Positions 1 through 8,769 are shown, counted from the first letter of the stretch. The stretch is DNA of 64,000 nucleotides from Bordetella parapertussis (GCA_945877235.1 CAMCRF010000001.1:186001-250000); one strand, 5' to 3'. The notes: generated from the sequence alone by a model not told the origin. A program made the numbers and translations.

Positions 1-1085
1 TCGGCCCGCTCCTGCCGAATCGAATCGGGGAGTGCGCCCTCGAGCCCATTCGCCGTCGCACCATCGACAGGGCTGTAGGCAAAGCAGCCGAGGCGGTCAA
101 TCTGAGCCTCAGTCAGGAAATCGAGCAGTGTCTGAAATTCGGCCTCGGTCTCGCCTGGGAAGCCCGCAATAAAGGTGCTGCGAATGGTCAGGTCAGGCAC
201 CGCCTTGCGCCAGGCCTGGATGCGCTCAAGATTGCGCTCGCCAGAGGCTGGGCGTTTCATGCGTTTAAGTACATCGGGGTGTGCATGCTGGAAGGGCACA
301 TCGAGGTAGGGGAGCACCCTGCCCTCAGCCATCAGCTCCAAAACTTCATCGACATGCGGATACGGATAGACGTAGTGCAAGCGCACCCAGACACCGAGCT
401 GCCCAAGCTCTCGGCAGAGCTCAGTCATGCGGGTCTTCACGGGCCTACCGTCGACAAAGTCGGTGCGGTATTTGAGGTCGACACCATACGCACTGGTGTC
501 CTGGGAAATGACGAGCAGCTCACGAACCCCATTTTTGACCAGTGCCTCCGCCTCGCGCATGACCTCCCCAATGGGCCGCGAGACCAGGTCGCCGCGCATG
601 CTCGGAATAATGCAGAAGCTGCAGCGGTGATTGCAGCCCTCAGAAATTTTGAGATAAGCATAGTGAGCAGGCGTGAGTCGTATACCCTGCTCGGGAACCA
701 AGTCGGTGAAGGGATCGTGTGGCTTGGGCAGATGCGTATGTACCGCTTGCATGACCTCCGCTGTTGCATGCGGGCCCGTAACAGCCAAGACCTTGGGGTG
801 AACCTGCGTAATCAATGATTCACCACCCTCACCTGCTTTCGCACCGAGGCAACCGGTAACAATGACCTTGCCGTTTTCCTCTAGGGCCTCGCCTATGGCG
901 TCTAGGCTCTCTTGAACGGCATCATCAATAAACCCGCAGGTATTGACCACAACGAGGTCTGCACCCTCGTAGCTCTCGCTGATGTCATAGCCCTCAGCCT
1001 TGAGTTGCGTGAGGATTTTTTCTGAGTCAACCAGCGCCTTAGGGCAACCGAGGGAGACAAAACCGACCGTGGGCGCTTTTTGCAT
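1..1085 (-). CDS. rimO: Ribosomal protein S12 methylthiotransferase RimO (3' part outside window)
   Basis: Radical-SAM enzyme that adds a methylthio group to the conserved aspartate of ribosomal protein S12. The reading frame starts at ATG 1085 ([20 protein letters not shown]) and runs off the left edge. The N-terminal UPF0004 domain is visible with its cluster cysteines ([25 protein letters not shown]). The radical-SAM triad is seen in GCNHRCSFC near bases 612-640, followed by [10 protein letters not shown], which is typical of RimO rather than MiaB. The start lies 9 bp after the phaR stop, so it is probably the last gene of the pha transcript. The C-terminal TRAM domain is not in the window. 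Confidence 0.95.
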   Translation of the reverse strand, partial: MQKAPTVGFVSLGCPKALVDSEKILTQLKAEGYDISESYEGADLVVVNTCGFIDDAVQESLDAIGEALEENGKVIVTGCLGAKAGEGGESLITQVHPKVLAVTGPHATAEVMQAVHTHLPKPHDPFTDLVPEQGIRLTPAHYAYLKISEGCNHRCSFCIIPSMRGDLVSRPIGEVMREAEALVKNGVRELLVISQDTSAYGVDLKYRTDFVDGRPVKTRMTELCRELGQLGVWVRLHYVYPYPHVDEVLELMAEGRVLPYLDVPFQHAHPDVLKRMKRPASGERNLERIQAWRKAVPDLTIRSTFIAGFPGETEAEFQTLLDFLTEAQIDRLGCFAYSPVDGATANGLEGALPDSIRQERA

Positions 1086-1094
1086 ACCGCCAGA

Positions 1095-1640
1095 TTATTC
1101 CTGACCGGGCGGAAAACCAAATCGGGAGAGCATGGCCTTGGTGTTGCTTTGCATCTGGTCTTCCATTTGCATGAAGACCTTCTTACTCTGATCGATGTAG
1201 TTGCTCATGAGGTTCTGCATAACCGGCGCCTGACTGGCCATAAACTGGGCCCAGGCCTCTTGACCGGCAATACCCTTGCCCGCGGTGAACGCCTGAGACT
1301 GCTCCTGCATCTTCGATTGAATCTCTGAGAAGGCCTGGATGTTTTTCTCCAGGTAGCTTCCCATCATGCCCTGCATGGCGTTGCCGTAGAAACGAATGAC
1401 ATTCGAGAGGACTTGAGCCGAAAAAATGGGAGCTCCAGACGATTCTTCCTCAAGAATGATCTGGAGCAGGATGCTGCGCGTCAGATCAGCACCCGTCTTG
1501 GCATCGAGCACTTGGAAGTCCTCGTGAGACAGAACCAACTCCTTGACGTCTGCCAAGGTAATGTACGTGCTGGTTCGTGTGTCATAGAGCCGGCGATTGG
1601 GGTATTTTTTGATGAGGCGTTGTTGTTCTTTGTTCGGCAT
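1095..1640 (-). CDS. phaR: Polyhydroxyalkanoate synthesis repressor PhaR
   Basis: DNA-binding repressor that senses polyhydroxybutyrate and controls phasin and pha genes. At 181 aa it has the usual size. The N-terminal PHB accumulation regulator domain is clear (IKKYPNRRLYDT at about residues 8-19, then YITLADVKELV). The PHB-granule associated domain follows (residues about 70-115), and the tail is rich in Met and Gln. The ATG is preceded by GAGGGGA at 6 nt. It lies 50 bp downstream of phaB and 9 bp upstream of rimO on the same strand. A palindrome in the phaC promoter (4131-4155) is a plausible target for autogenous control of this operon; that link is inference. Confidence 0.95.
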   Translation of the reverse strand: MPNKEQQRLIKKYPNRRLYDTRTSTYITLADVKELVLSHEDFQVLDAKTGADLTRSILLQIILEEESSGAPIFSAQVLSNVIRFYGNAMQGMMGSYLEKNIQAFSEIQSKMQEQSQAFTAGKGIAGQEAWAQFMASQAPVMQNLMSNYIDQSKKVFMQMEDQMQSNTKAMLSRFGFPPGQE

Positions 1641-1690
1641 TTAAATCCCCTCGTGTAGTCGGAGGGCTGGAAAACCAGCCCTCTTGCGCA

Positions 1691-2428
1691 TCAGCTCATG
1701 TGCAAGCCACCATTGAGCGAGAAGTCCGCTCCGGTAGCAAAGCCGCTCTCCTCGCCAGCGAGCCAGGTCACGATCGAGCCGATTTCCTCAGGCTCTCCAA
1801 GCCGGCGAACTGGAATGGTGCTAACAATTTTCTCCAGTACCTCTGGCTTGATGGCACGCACCATGTCGGTACCAATATATCCGGGAGAGACTGTGTTTAC
1901 CGTGACGCCCTTGGCTGCCAGCTCTTGCGCTAATGCCATGGTGAAGCCGTGAATACCGGCCTTGGCAGTCGAATAGTTGGTCTGACCGAACTGGCCCTTC
2001 TGCCCGTTTACCGAGGAAATGTTGATGATGCGACCCCAGCCCTTCGCGACCATGCCCTCGACCACTTGCTTCGTCACATTGAATAGGCTGTTGAGGTTGG
2101 TGTCGATGACTGCATCCCATTGGTCACGCGTCATTTTGAGGAAAACACCGTCTTTCGTGATGCCGGCATTGTTCACCAGCACGTCTGGGTTGCCATGCTC
2201 ATGTTTGACCTTATCAAAGGCCTCAACGGTGGAGTTCCAGTCTCCGACGTTGCCAACAGAGGCAAAAAAGGTGTACCCATCGGCCTTTTGCTCAGCAATC
2301 CATTTCTCGTAGTCTCGGCTAGGCCCGCACCCTGCAATGACCTTAAACCCACCGTCATGGAGCTTGCGGCAGATGGAGGTTCCAATTCCACCCATTCCTC
2401 CGGTTACATATGCCAAACGTGACGCCAT
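1691..2428 (-). CDS. phaB: Acetoacetyl-CoA reductase PhaB
   Basis: NADPH-dependent reductase that converts acetoacetyl-CoA to (R)-3-hydroxybutyryl-CoA for PHB synthesis. It is a classical SDR of 245 aa. The nucleotide-binding motif TGGMGGIG is at about residues 9-16, the NNAG motif follows, and the catalytic set is Ser (INISSVNG) and Tyr/Lys (YSTAK). The C-terminus GGLHMS is typical of PhaB. The frame is open for 77 codons further upstream, but ATG 2428 was chosen because AGGAGA lies just before it and the encoded protein begins exactly where the family does (MASRLAYVTGG). It sits 62 bp after phaC. No beta-ketothiolase gene (phaA) is present between them. Confidence 0.95.
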   Translation of the reverse strand: MASRLAYVTGGMGGIGTSICRKLHDGGFKVIAGCGPSRDYEKWIAEQKADGYTFFASVGNVGDWNSTVEAFDKVKHEHGNPDVLVNNAGITKDGVFLKMTRDQWDAVIDTNLNSLFNVTKQVVEGMVAKGWGRIINISSVNGQKGQFGQTNYSTAKAGIHGFTMALAQELAAKGVTVNTVSPGYIGTDMVRAIKPEVLEKIVSTIPVRRLGEPEEIGSIVTWLAGEESGFATGADFSLNGGLHMS

Positions 2429-2490
2429 GTTGTCTCTCCTGTTTGAATGAATTCTGGCTGCTCTGGATCGCTTTTGCTTGCTGGATTTCC

Positions 2491-4077
2491 CTAGACTGAC
2501 CGCTCTTTTACGTATCGGCCGGGTGCGGGCTCGATGGCTTTGAAGCGTCCGCGGGTTGCTGGCTTGGGGGCATTGATGAGCGGGCCCTGACGTTGTTTGA
2601 TCCATTTGGCCCAGTCGGTCCACCAACTGCCTGCATGTTCCTCGGCCTTGCTGAACCAAGCCTCGGCTGAGCTGCCCGCGCTGGGGTTGGTCCAGTAGCA
2701 GCGTTTGTTTTTGGACGCGGGATTGATTGCGCCTGCAATGTGGCCGCTCGCACCCAGGACGTAGCGACCCTTGCCGCCGAGATGCCGCACCCCCTCCCAG
2801 GCCGATTGCCAGGGCACGATGTGGTCCTCTCGCGCCCCGAACGCATAGACCGGCTGCTTGACCTTTCGAAGGTCGAGCTTTTCTCCGGCCACGGTCAGCT
2901 TGCCCGGCTTGACGAGGTTGTTCTCAAGGTAAGTGTTGCGTAAATACCAGGCGTAAAACGGACCGGGCAGATTGGTGCTGTCGGCATTCCAATACAAGAT
3001 GTCGAAGGCTGGGGGCGTCTCGCCCTTGAGGTAGTTCTTCACCACATAGGGCCAAACCAGGTCATTGGGGCGGAGGAAGGAAAAAGTTGCGGCCAGTTCT
3101 TTGCCGGGCAGAAGCCCTCCCGCGCCAAGCTTGGCCTCCCGCATCGAGACGTGCTGCTCATCAATGAAGACGTCCAGCACACCGGTCTCTGTGAAGTCGA
3201 TAAGCGTGGTCATGAGGGTCAGGCTGTGAACCTTATCGGACTCATCTCGCGCCGCAAGCACCCCTAGGGCAGTGGCGCAGAGGGTACCCCCCACACAGAA
3301 GCCCAGTAGGTTGAGGGCCGGCTTGGCACTGGCTTCCAAGGTCATGTCTATCGCATGAATCACGCCGTCTTGGATGTAGTGGTCCCACGTGACGTCATGC
3401 TCCGTTTGGCCCGGGTTTTTCCAGGAGACAAGGTAGACATCCTGCCCTTGATCCAAGGCGAACTCGACCAGAGATGCGCCAGGTTGGAGGTCCATGATGT
3501 AGAACTTATTGATGCAGGGCGGCACCATGAGCAATGGACGGCTGCCCACTTTGGCGGTCCGCGATGTGTAGTGGATCAGCTGGAACAAGCGGCACTGGTA
3601 AACGACCTGCCCCGGGGTGACGGCGAGATTTTCGCCCACCACAAAACCCGTTTCATCGGACTGTGTGATTCGGCCTCGATTGAGATCGTGCATGAGGTTG
3701 TCCATGCCTTGCCGCAGGCTCTCACCTTTGGTCTCGATGAGCTTGCGCTGGGCATCGGGGTTGGTCGCAAGGAAGTTTGCCGGTGAGAAGGCATCTACCA
3801 CCTGCTCGACCATAAACTCAACACGCTGCTGCATTTTGGGATCAAGCGTGAGCGATGACGCCATGTCCTGCATGGCCTTGCTGTTGAGCACGGAGAGCGC
3901 TGCCAGCTGCGCAAATGGCCCACTCTCAGACCAGACATCCGATGAGAACCGTCGATCCGCCTTGGCCACCTTTGCAGCCTCTTCAGACGACAAAAGGACT
4001 TTGCTCAAGCCTTCAACGTACTCTCTCTGGATCTCGGCAAGTCGTTCCGCGGGAACGGGCACGGGGGTCTGACTCAT
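2491..4077 (-). CDS. phaC: Class I poly(R)-hydroxyalkanoate synthase PhaC
   Basis: Polymerises (R)-3-hydroxybutyryl-CoA into PHB on the granule surface. The 528-aa protein has an alpha/beta hydrolase core with the lipase-like box GFCVGGT (catalytic Cys about residue 261), the aspartate in GAREDHIVPW and the histidine in GASGHIAGA. It is shorter than the well-known class I enzymes (roughly 560-590 aa), and the missing part is at the variable N-terminus; the catalytic domain is complete. ATG 4077 is preceded by AGAGGAGA. It is the first gene of the phaC-phaB-phaR-rimO run and has its own predicted promoter at 4127-4155. Confidence 0.95.
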   Translation of the reverse strand: MSQTPVPVPAERLAEIQREYVEGLSKVLLSSEEAAKVAKADRRFSSDVWSESGPFAQLAALSVLNSKAMQDMASSLTLDPKMQQRVEFMVEQVVDAFSPANFLATNPDAQRKLIETKGESLRQGMDNLMHDLNRGRITQSDETGFVVGENLAVTPGQVVYQCRLFQLIHYTSRTAKVGSRPLLMVPPCINKFYIMDLQPGASLVEFALDQGQDVYLVSWKNPGQTEHDVTWDHYIQDGVIHAIDMTLEASAKPALNLLGFCVGGTLCATALGVLAARDESDKVHSLTLMTTLIDFTETGVLDVFIDEQHVSMREAKLGAGGLLPGKELAATFSFLRPNDLVWPYVVKNYLKGETPPAFDILYWNADSTNLPGPFYAWYLRNTYLENNLVKPGKLTVAGEKLDLRKVKQPVYAFGAREDHIVPWQSAWEGVRHLGGKGRYVLGASGHIAGAINPASKNKRCYWTNPSAGSSAEAWFSKAEEHAGSWWTDWAKWIKQRQGPLINAPKPATRGRFKAIEPAPGRYVKERSV

Positions 4078-4126
4078 GATTTCTCCTCTGGGTGACTCTC
4101 TTTAAATGGAGTCTTTCTTGAGAGTC

Positions 4127-4155
4127 ATTCTTGACCTTGCTCAGAGCAATGTCAA
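4127..4155 (-). promoter_or_regulatory. Predicted sigma-70 promoter of phaC
   Basis: On the minus strand a consensus -35 TTGACA (bases 4155-4150) is separated by exactly 17 bp from AAGAAT (4132-4127), which matches four of six -10 positions. The phaC ATG is about 50 bp downstream. The spacer is occupied by the palindrome annotated separately. Transcription has not been shown; this is a motif call. Confidence 0.55.
4131..4155. promoter_or_regulatory. 25-bp near-perfect palindrome, candidate PhaR operator
   Basis: The left arm TTGACcTTGCTC and right arm GAGCAAtGTCAA are reverse complements except for one pair, centred on a single A. The site spans the -35 box, the spacer and the edge of the -10 of the predicted phaC promoter. 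The TGC...GCA core resembles the TGC-containing inverted repeats reported for PhaR in other bacteria. Assignment to PhaR is inference from position and from the phaR gene in the operon. Confidence 0.5.
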
Positions 4156-4180
4156 ATGAACCGCCCCAAAAGCCGCGAAT

Positions 4181-4936
4181 TTATTGGCTTTCGCGCCAAA
4201 TCAGCCCCGCCATTCTCCCCGTCATGCGCTCTCGGCGATACGAAAACCATGTCATAGGCTCACGAATCGTGCATCCCGCGGGAGGGGCGGCCCAGCGAAT
4301 CCTGCAATCATGCATGGAGGCCCACCGCTCCATGGCTGACAGCGCAATGCCCTGCAAGTCAGCCATCCAATGGCCGGGCTTGCGCGGGCTGGGCCGAAAG
4401 TGGCAAGCATTGACCCCCTGAGGGCCACCGAACGCGCTGAGCACCTCAGGCCCGACCTCAAAGTCGTTCGGACCAATGCATGGGCCGAGCCAGGCCACCA
4501 CGCGTCGATCGCCCTGATTGCGTACGAGCGCTGCCAGGCTCGACTCGAGCACCCCCGATGCCAGGCCTCTCCAGCCTGCATGGGCAGCCGCTACTGCCGT
4601 TCCCGACTCAAGCGCCATGAGCACCGGCAGGCAGTCCGCAACCATCACTGCGCACGCAAGGGAATCGGTGGTCGTCATGCATGCGTCAGCCTCGGGTGCA
4701 GTGGTGATCTCGGTGGCGACATGGCACGTGGCCCCATGAACCTGCGTGAGCCACTGTACTTGAACGCCCAGCGCTTGCTCGAGCGCTCGACGACGCGCAG
4801 CGGGCTCATCTCCGGGCTCCTCGGTGTGCATGGCGAGATTAAATCCCCATGGCTTATCTGAGGCTCCACGCCAGGTCATCGCTGCCTGAACCCCAGGGGG
4901 AAAGCCCGGAATCATTCGGACCGGCAGGCTACTCAT
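4181..4936 (-). CDS. pgeF: Peptidoglycan editing factor PgeF / YfiH family (multicopper polyphenol oxidase-like fold)
   Basis: Member of the YfiH/DUF152 family, which in E. coli keeps wrong amino acids out of peptidoglycan stem peptides; other members have purine nucleosidase or laccase activity. The 251-aa protein carries the family metal-site motifs HAGWRG (about residue 117), GPCIGPNDFEVG and the C-terminal FSYRR with TGRMAGLIW. The start ATG 4936 overlaps the rluD stop in an ATGA arrangement, so the two genes are translationally coupled, a pairing common in proteobacteria. The exact reaction in this organism is not known from sequence. Confidence 0.9.
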   Translation of the reverse strand: MSSLPVRMIPGFPPGVQAAMTWRGASDKPWGFNLAMHTEEPGDEPAARRRALEQALGVQVQWLTQVHGATCHVATEITTAPEADACMTTTDSLACAVMVADCLPVLMALESGTAVAAAHAGWRGLASGVLESSLAALVRNQGDRRVVAWLGPCIGPNDFEVGPEVLSAFGGPQGVNACHFRPSPRKPGHWMADLQGIALSAMERWASMHDCRIRWAAPPAGCTIREPMTWFSYRRERMTGRMAGLIWRESQ

Positions 4937-5940
4937 GCCTCGGGGCCTTGGCCAGACGCGATGCCTGGCGATGAAATACCCGCCCCATTGAGCAGCGCGT
5001 GCAAATCACTGGGCGCGGCAGCGGCCCAGGCGAGCGAGGTGCGAAGGCGTGGGTGAATGAGTCCGAGTGCGAATGCATGTAGGGCTTGGCGTTCGAAACC
5101 AACTGCTTTCGGACTCATGGAGGCCTTGCGTTGGTAAACCGGGTCCCCAACCAGCGGAAAACCGAGGTGCTGCAGGTGCACCCGAATCTGATGGGTGCGA
5201 CCCGTTTCGAGCTTGCACTCGATCAGGGTAACGGGCTTCGTGCCCAGAGCACCGTGTGCCAGCGGCTTGACATGGGTGATGGCGGGTTTGCCGCCTGTGT
5301 CGAGGACCGCTTGTCGTTGCCGGTCGCGCGGATCCCTCCCGATTGGTGCGTCGATGGCTGTGGCCTGCCGAAGGGCTCCCCAGCAAAGAGCCCAGTACCT
5401 GCGAGAAACGGTTCTGGCCTGGAGCTGGCGCACGAGCTCCGTCTGCGATTCGAGCGTCTTTGCAACCACCATCAACCCCGTCGTGTCCCGGTCCAGCCGG
5501 TGCACAATCCCAGCACGCGGCAGCTCGCGCAGGCCCGGCAAGTGCCCGAGCAGGCCATTGAGCAAGGTTCCGTTCGGGTGGCCAGCAGCAGGGTGCACAA
5601 CCAGACCGCTGGGCTTATTGAGCACCAAGAGGTCTGGGTCTTCATAAGCAATGTCGAGCTCCATCGGCTCCGCAAGCCAGTCGCCTTGTGGCTCGGGCTC
5701 AGGCGCCTGCATCCACACGATTTGGTCAAGCCGGAGGGTTTGGCTGGGACGAACAGTCCGATCATCGATACGGACACAGCCCTGCTCGATCCAGCGTTGA
5801 AGCCGCGCGCGAGACTGGTCCGGATGGCGAGACGCCAGCACGCGGTCCAGGCGTTGACCCGCCGCACCTGCATCGACCCGGAAGACCTGTGGCTCGCTAT
5901 AATCGGCGCTCTCGTCCCCTAGGTTTTCTTCATGACTCAT
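4933..5940 (-). CDS. rluD: 23S rRNA pseudouridine synthase RluD
   Basis: Makes pseudouridines in helix 69 of 23S rRNA (positions 1911/1915/1917 in E. coli). An N-terminal S4 RNA-binding domain (about residues 20-80, AGQRLDRVLAS) precedes the RluA-family catalytic domain. The catalytic aspartate is in HRLDRDTTGLMVVAKT, and the family motif GRTHQIRVH is present. ATG 5940 (MSHEENLGDE) is chosen over two TTG codons just upstream. The first bases overlap the divergent bamD start (ATG 5932) by 9 bp, so each gene's promoter must lie inside the other. pgeF follows with a 4-bp overlap. Confidence 0.93.
   Translation of the reverse strand: MSHEENLGDESADYSEPQVFRVDAGAAGQRLDRVLASRHPDQSRARLQRWIEQGCVRIDDRTVRPSQTLRLDQIVWMQAPEPEPQGDWLAEPMELDIAYEDPDLLVLNKPSGLVVHPAAGHPNGTLLNGLLGHLPGLRELPRAGIVHRLDRDTTGLMVVAKTLESQTELVRQLQARTVSRRYWALCWGALRQATAIDAPIGRDPRDRQRQAVLDTGGKPAITHVKPLAHGALGTKPVTLIECKLETGRTHQIRVHLQHLGFPLVGDPVYQRKASMSPKAVGFERQALHAFALGLIHPRLRTSLAWAAAAPSDLHALLNGAGISSPGIASGQGPEA
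5898..5903 (+). promoter_or_regulatory. Perfect -10 box upstream of bamD
   Basis: TATAAT lies 28 bp before the bamD ATG, inside the 5' end of the rluD coding region. No good -35 is seen at 16-18 bp; TCGACC at 5873-5878 is the nearest candidate with a 19-bp spacer. It would give a short leader with AGG at 5921-5923 as ribosome-binding site. Confidence 0.4.
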
Positions 5941-6813
5941 CAACAAGGTTCGACCCCTCGCTCCTCACACCGTGCATTGTCTCTGGTTTTTGCTGGGCTC
6001 ATGAGTCTGACCCTTCTGGGCTGCGCATCGGGCCCCGAGAGCCGCGATGAAACCCTTCGGTGGAGCCCAGAGCGCATTTATCAAGAATCCAAGGACGAAA
6101 TGAGCTCGGGCAACTACGCCCAGGCCATCGCCTTGTTGCGCAAGCTCGAGTCCCGTTACCCCTTTGGTCGGTTTGCCCAACAGGCGCAGCTCGATACCGC
6201 CTATGCGTATTGGAAGGAAGGCGATCTGGCGCAGGCGCTCTCCTCTATTGAGCGGTTCATGCGCTTGAACCCCAACCATCCAAGCATCGACTACGCGCTC
6301 TACCTCAAAGGCCTCATTAACTTTAACGATCGTGCGACGCTCTTCTCCTCAGTGACCGGGGAGGACATGTCCGAGCGCGACCCCAAAGCGGCCAAAGAGG
6401 CCTTCGATGCGTTCAAGCAGCTCGTCACTCGATTTCCAGAGAGCCGCTATGCAGCCGATGCTGCCGCGCGATTGCAATTCCTCATCAACACGCTGGCGCA
6501 AGGTGAAGTGCATACGGCACGGTTCTACCTGCGCCGCGGAGCCTTCATGGCTGCCGTCAATCGTGCGCAAGCGGTCATTCGAACCTACCAAGACTCACCC
6601 GCCGTTGAGGAGGCCCTAGCGCAGATGATTTATGGCTACGACCGACTCGGCCTCGACCAGCTTCGCGACGACGCGAAACGAGTGTTGGCGAGAACAGCGC
6701 CCAATAGTCCCTATTTGACTCACGGCTACAACCCAGCTGTCCTCACCGGGCTGCGCCCAGAGCACCAGCCCAATCGCTCACCGAGCGTCTGGACCCGACT
6801 CAAGCTCTGGTAA
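5932..6813 (+). CDS. bamD: Outer membrane protein assembly factor BamD (lipoprotein)
   Basis: Essential lipoprotein of the BAM complex, which folds beta-barrel proteins into the outer membrane. The 293-aa product has a lipoprotein signal with lipobox LLGC (acylated Cys about residue 31). Tetratricopeptide-type helices follow (IYQESKDEMSSGNYAQAI, then FGRFAQQAQLDTAYAYWK and later repeats), as in BamD/ComL. The first nine bases overlap the divergent rluD start, and the last 36 bp overlap the end of the convergent helicase gene. The Asp after the lipid Cys that would retain it in the inner membrane is absent (next residues Ala-Ser), consistent with outer membrane sorting. Confidence 0.93.
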   Translation: MTHQQGSTPRSSHRALSLVFAGLMSLTLLGCASGPESRDETLRWSPERIYQESKDEMSSGNYAQAIALLRKLESRYPFGRFAQQAQLDTAYAYWKEGDLAQALSSIERFMRLNPNHPSIDYALYLKGLINFNDRATLFSSVTGEDMSERDPKAAKEAFDAFKQLVTRFPESRYAADAAARLQFLINTLAQGEVHTARFYLRRGAFMAAVNRAQAVIRTYQDSPAVEEALAQMIYGYDRLGLDQLRDDAKRVLARTAPNSPYLTHGYNPAVLTGLRPEHQPNRSPSVWTRLKLW

Positions 6814-8769
6814 CAAAAAAGCCCGAGCCTCGTCGAGGCTTCGGGTTCTGCGAAAGGGTGGAAGGCTGCGCAGCATGCGTCGCCCGTAAGGGGTCTCGGC
6901 TAGGCGTCGGTCCCCCACCAGCAACAGGCCCCTGTCTGTCTCGGTGCGAATGAGACGACCAACACCCTGTTTGAGCATAAGGGTCGCCTCTGGGAGCTGA
7001 ATCCGGTTGAATGGGTCCCCGCCCTCAGACCTGCAACGATTCATTCGGGACTCCAGCACAGGGTCATCTGGCGGTGCGAAGGGCAGCTTGTCGATGATCA
7101 CGACGCTCAGTGCACTCCCAGGTACGTCGACGCCTTCCCAGAAGCTAGCGCTGCCGACGAGCATCGCCCTGCCGTCTTCACGAAAACGCTGCAAAAGGTG
7201 ATCACGCGGGGCACTGCCTTGGATCAAGAGCATGCGGCCCGATGCGGGGGAACGAGGCTGGCCTAGCCATTGAGCTGCCTGGTCCACGGCGCGCAGGCTG
7301 GTACACAACAGAAAAATGCCGCCCGTCGCATCTCGGATGAGGGCAGAAATTCCGGGCATTTCGAGGAGCTGGGTCACGAGCGAAGGCTGCTTTGGGTCAG
7401 GCAGCTGCTCAGGCACGACCAGAAGACTCTGATGGGCGTAATCGAATGGGCTTTCGAATCGCTCACATTGAGCGTCATCAAGGCCCATGAGTTCACAGAA
7501 ATATGCAAAGTCGCCCAGCGGGCTCCCACTGGGCGAGGGCACTGTGAGGGTCGCCGAGAGAAACACCCAGGCCGCACGCTCGGGTGCGTCCCAAACCTCT
7601 CTGAGACGGGGTGCTGCATCGAGGGGAGACCAGTGCAGACTGAGGCTCTGACGACCAACCTCGATCCAATGCACACCTGCCTCAGGAGTGTGGTGGGGCG
7701 CAAGCAGATCGAGCCGATCTTGGACTTGCTCAATTCGCTCTTGTAGCCGCACAAGCTCGGCATGTCGCTCTGCATTCACGCAGAACGCCATATGGAGGGG
7801 GCCAAGCGCCTCGCCAATCCGCATAAGCCCAGCGTGAAGTGCGTCCTGTCCGCGCGGGCTGAGCTGCTCCCACTTGTGTTTACCCGGTGCACATGCCGCC
7901 GCGAGCTCCGAGCGAAACGCGAGGACGGAGGCCTCAAGCTGACCACTCAGGCCAGCCCAATCTGCGCCATCTCGCGCGAGTTCAAGGCCGGCAACGAGGG
8001 CATCTCTTGCAAGCAGGGCAAGCCCATGCGTTGAGACGGTCAGACCAAAAAACTGCAGGGCTGTATCGGGCAATGCATGGGCTTCATCCACGACAACCAC
8101 GTCCATGCGGGGCAGCAGTTCACCGCCCCCCTCGCGTCGCAGCGCTAAATCTGCGCAGAGCAGGTGGTGATTCACGATGACGAGCTCGGATCGTTGGGCC
8201 TGCTCACGCGCGCGAATCACGGGGCATTCAGTCACCATGGGACAGCGCTGGCCCAAGCAATTGTCGACCGTACTCGTTACCAGTGGCCAGACCATCGAAT
8301 GCTCGGAGACCGTTGTACATGCGGAGATATCGCCCTCTGGGCTCAAGGCAGCAAACTGCACAACCTGCCTGAGATCTTGAACTTCTTGTGCGCTCGACAG
8401 GCGCCCACCTTGGCGCGCACGTTCGAGCCGATATGGGCAAAGGTAATTCGAGCGGCCCTTCAAGCGAGCAACGCTCACCCCCGTAAGGCCCATGGCCTTG
8501 AGTAGGCGCGGTATGTCTCGCGAGAAGAGTTGATCTTGAAGCGCCCGACTGGCTGTGGAGACCAGCACCTTCTGACCGCTCAGCAGCGCAGGAATCAAGT
8601 AGGCGTAGGTCTTTCCGATTCCAGTGCCAGCCTCAGCAACAAGGAGTGTTCGATGGTCAATCGCTGTTGCAATCGCCTTCGCAAGTGAGGCCTGAGAGGG
8701 GCGAGAGCGAAAGCCATCGAGCCGCTGCGACAAAAGGCCTTGCGGCTCAAACCAGGCTGAGAGGCTCAC
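6778..8769 (-). CDS. DinG/YoaA-family ATP-dependent DNA helicase (XPD-like, Fe-S)
   Basis: Superfamily 2 5'-3' helicase of the DinG/YoaA group, acting in DNA repair and resolution of unusual structures. The 663-aa protein shows Walker A AGTGIGKT (about residue 46), motif II VVVDEAHALPD, and motif VI region GVGRLIRTETDRG. Four cysteines between Walker A and the DEAH box (LCPYRL, CLGQRCPM, TECPV) fit the Fe-S domain. The start is GTG 8769 (MSLSAWFEPQ); no strong ribosome-binding site is seen. The last codons overlap bamD. The size is nearer YoaA than E. coli DinG, so I do not choose a symbol. Confidence 0.88.
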   Translation of the reverse strand: MSLSAWFEPQGLLSQRLDGFRSRPSQASLAKAIATAIDHRTLLVAEAGTGIGKTYAYLIPALLSGQKVLVSTASRALQDQLFSRDIPRLLKAMGLTGVSVARLKGRSNYLCPYRLERARQGGRLSSAQEVQDLRQVVQFAALSPEGDISACTTVSEHSMVWPLVTSTVDNCLGQRCPMVTECPVIRAREQAQRSELVIVNHHLLCADLALRREGGGELLPRMDVVVVDEAHALPDTALQFFGLTVSTHGLALLARDALVAGLELARDGADWAGLSGQLEASVLAFRSELAAACAPGKHKWEQLSPRGQDALHAGLMRIGEALGPLHMAFCVNAERHAELVRLQERIEQVQDRLDLLAPHHTPEAGVHWIEVGRQSLSLHWSPLDAAPRLREVWDAPERAAWVFLSATLTVPSPSGSPLGDFAYFCELMGLDDAQCERFESPFDYAHQSLLVVPEQLPDPKQPSLVTQLLEMPGISALIRDATGGIFLLCTSLRAVDQAAQWLGQPRSPASGRMLLIQGSAPRDHLLQRFREDGRAMLVGSASFWEGVDVPGSALSVVIIDKLPFAPPDDPVLESRMNRCRSEGGDPFNRIQLPEATLMLKQGVGRLIRTETDRGLLLVGDRRLAETPYGRRMLRSLPPFRRTRSLDEARAFLLPELESGPDAR
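6815..6845 (-). terminator. Intrinsic-terminator-like hairpin inside the 3' end of the helicase gene
   Basis: Read on the minus strand, the stem made of CCCGAaGCCTC and GAGGCTCGGG (one bulged base) is followed directly by six T residues (bases 6820-6815). It starts just after the bamD stop but has no T tract in the plus direction. It lies about 35-65 bp before the helicase stop codon, so it is inside coding sequence. Confidence 0.4.

Noticed and set aside
279..818. Plus-strand open frame opposite rimO
   Set aside because: The minus strand clearly encodes RimO with its radical-SAM motif; the plus-strand frame is its shadow.
6815..6845. Terminator for bamD in the plus direction
   Set aside because: The T tract is only on the minus-strand side; after the stem the plus strand reads GTTCTGCG.
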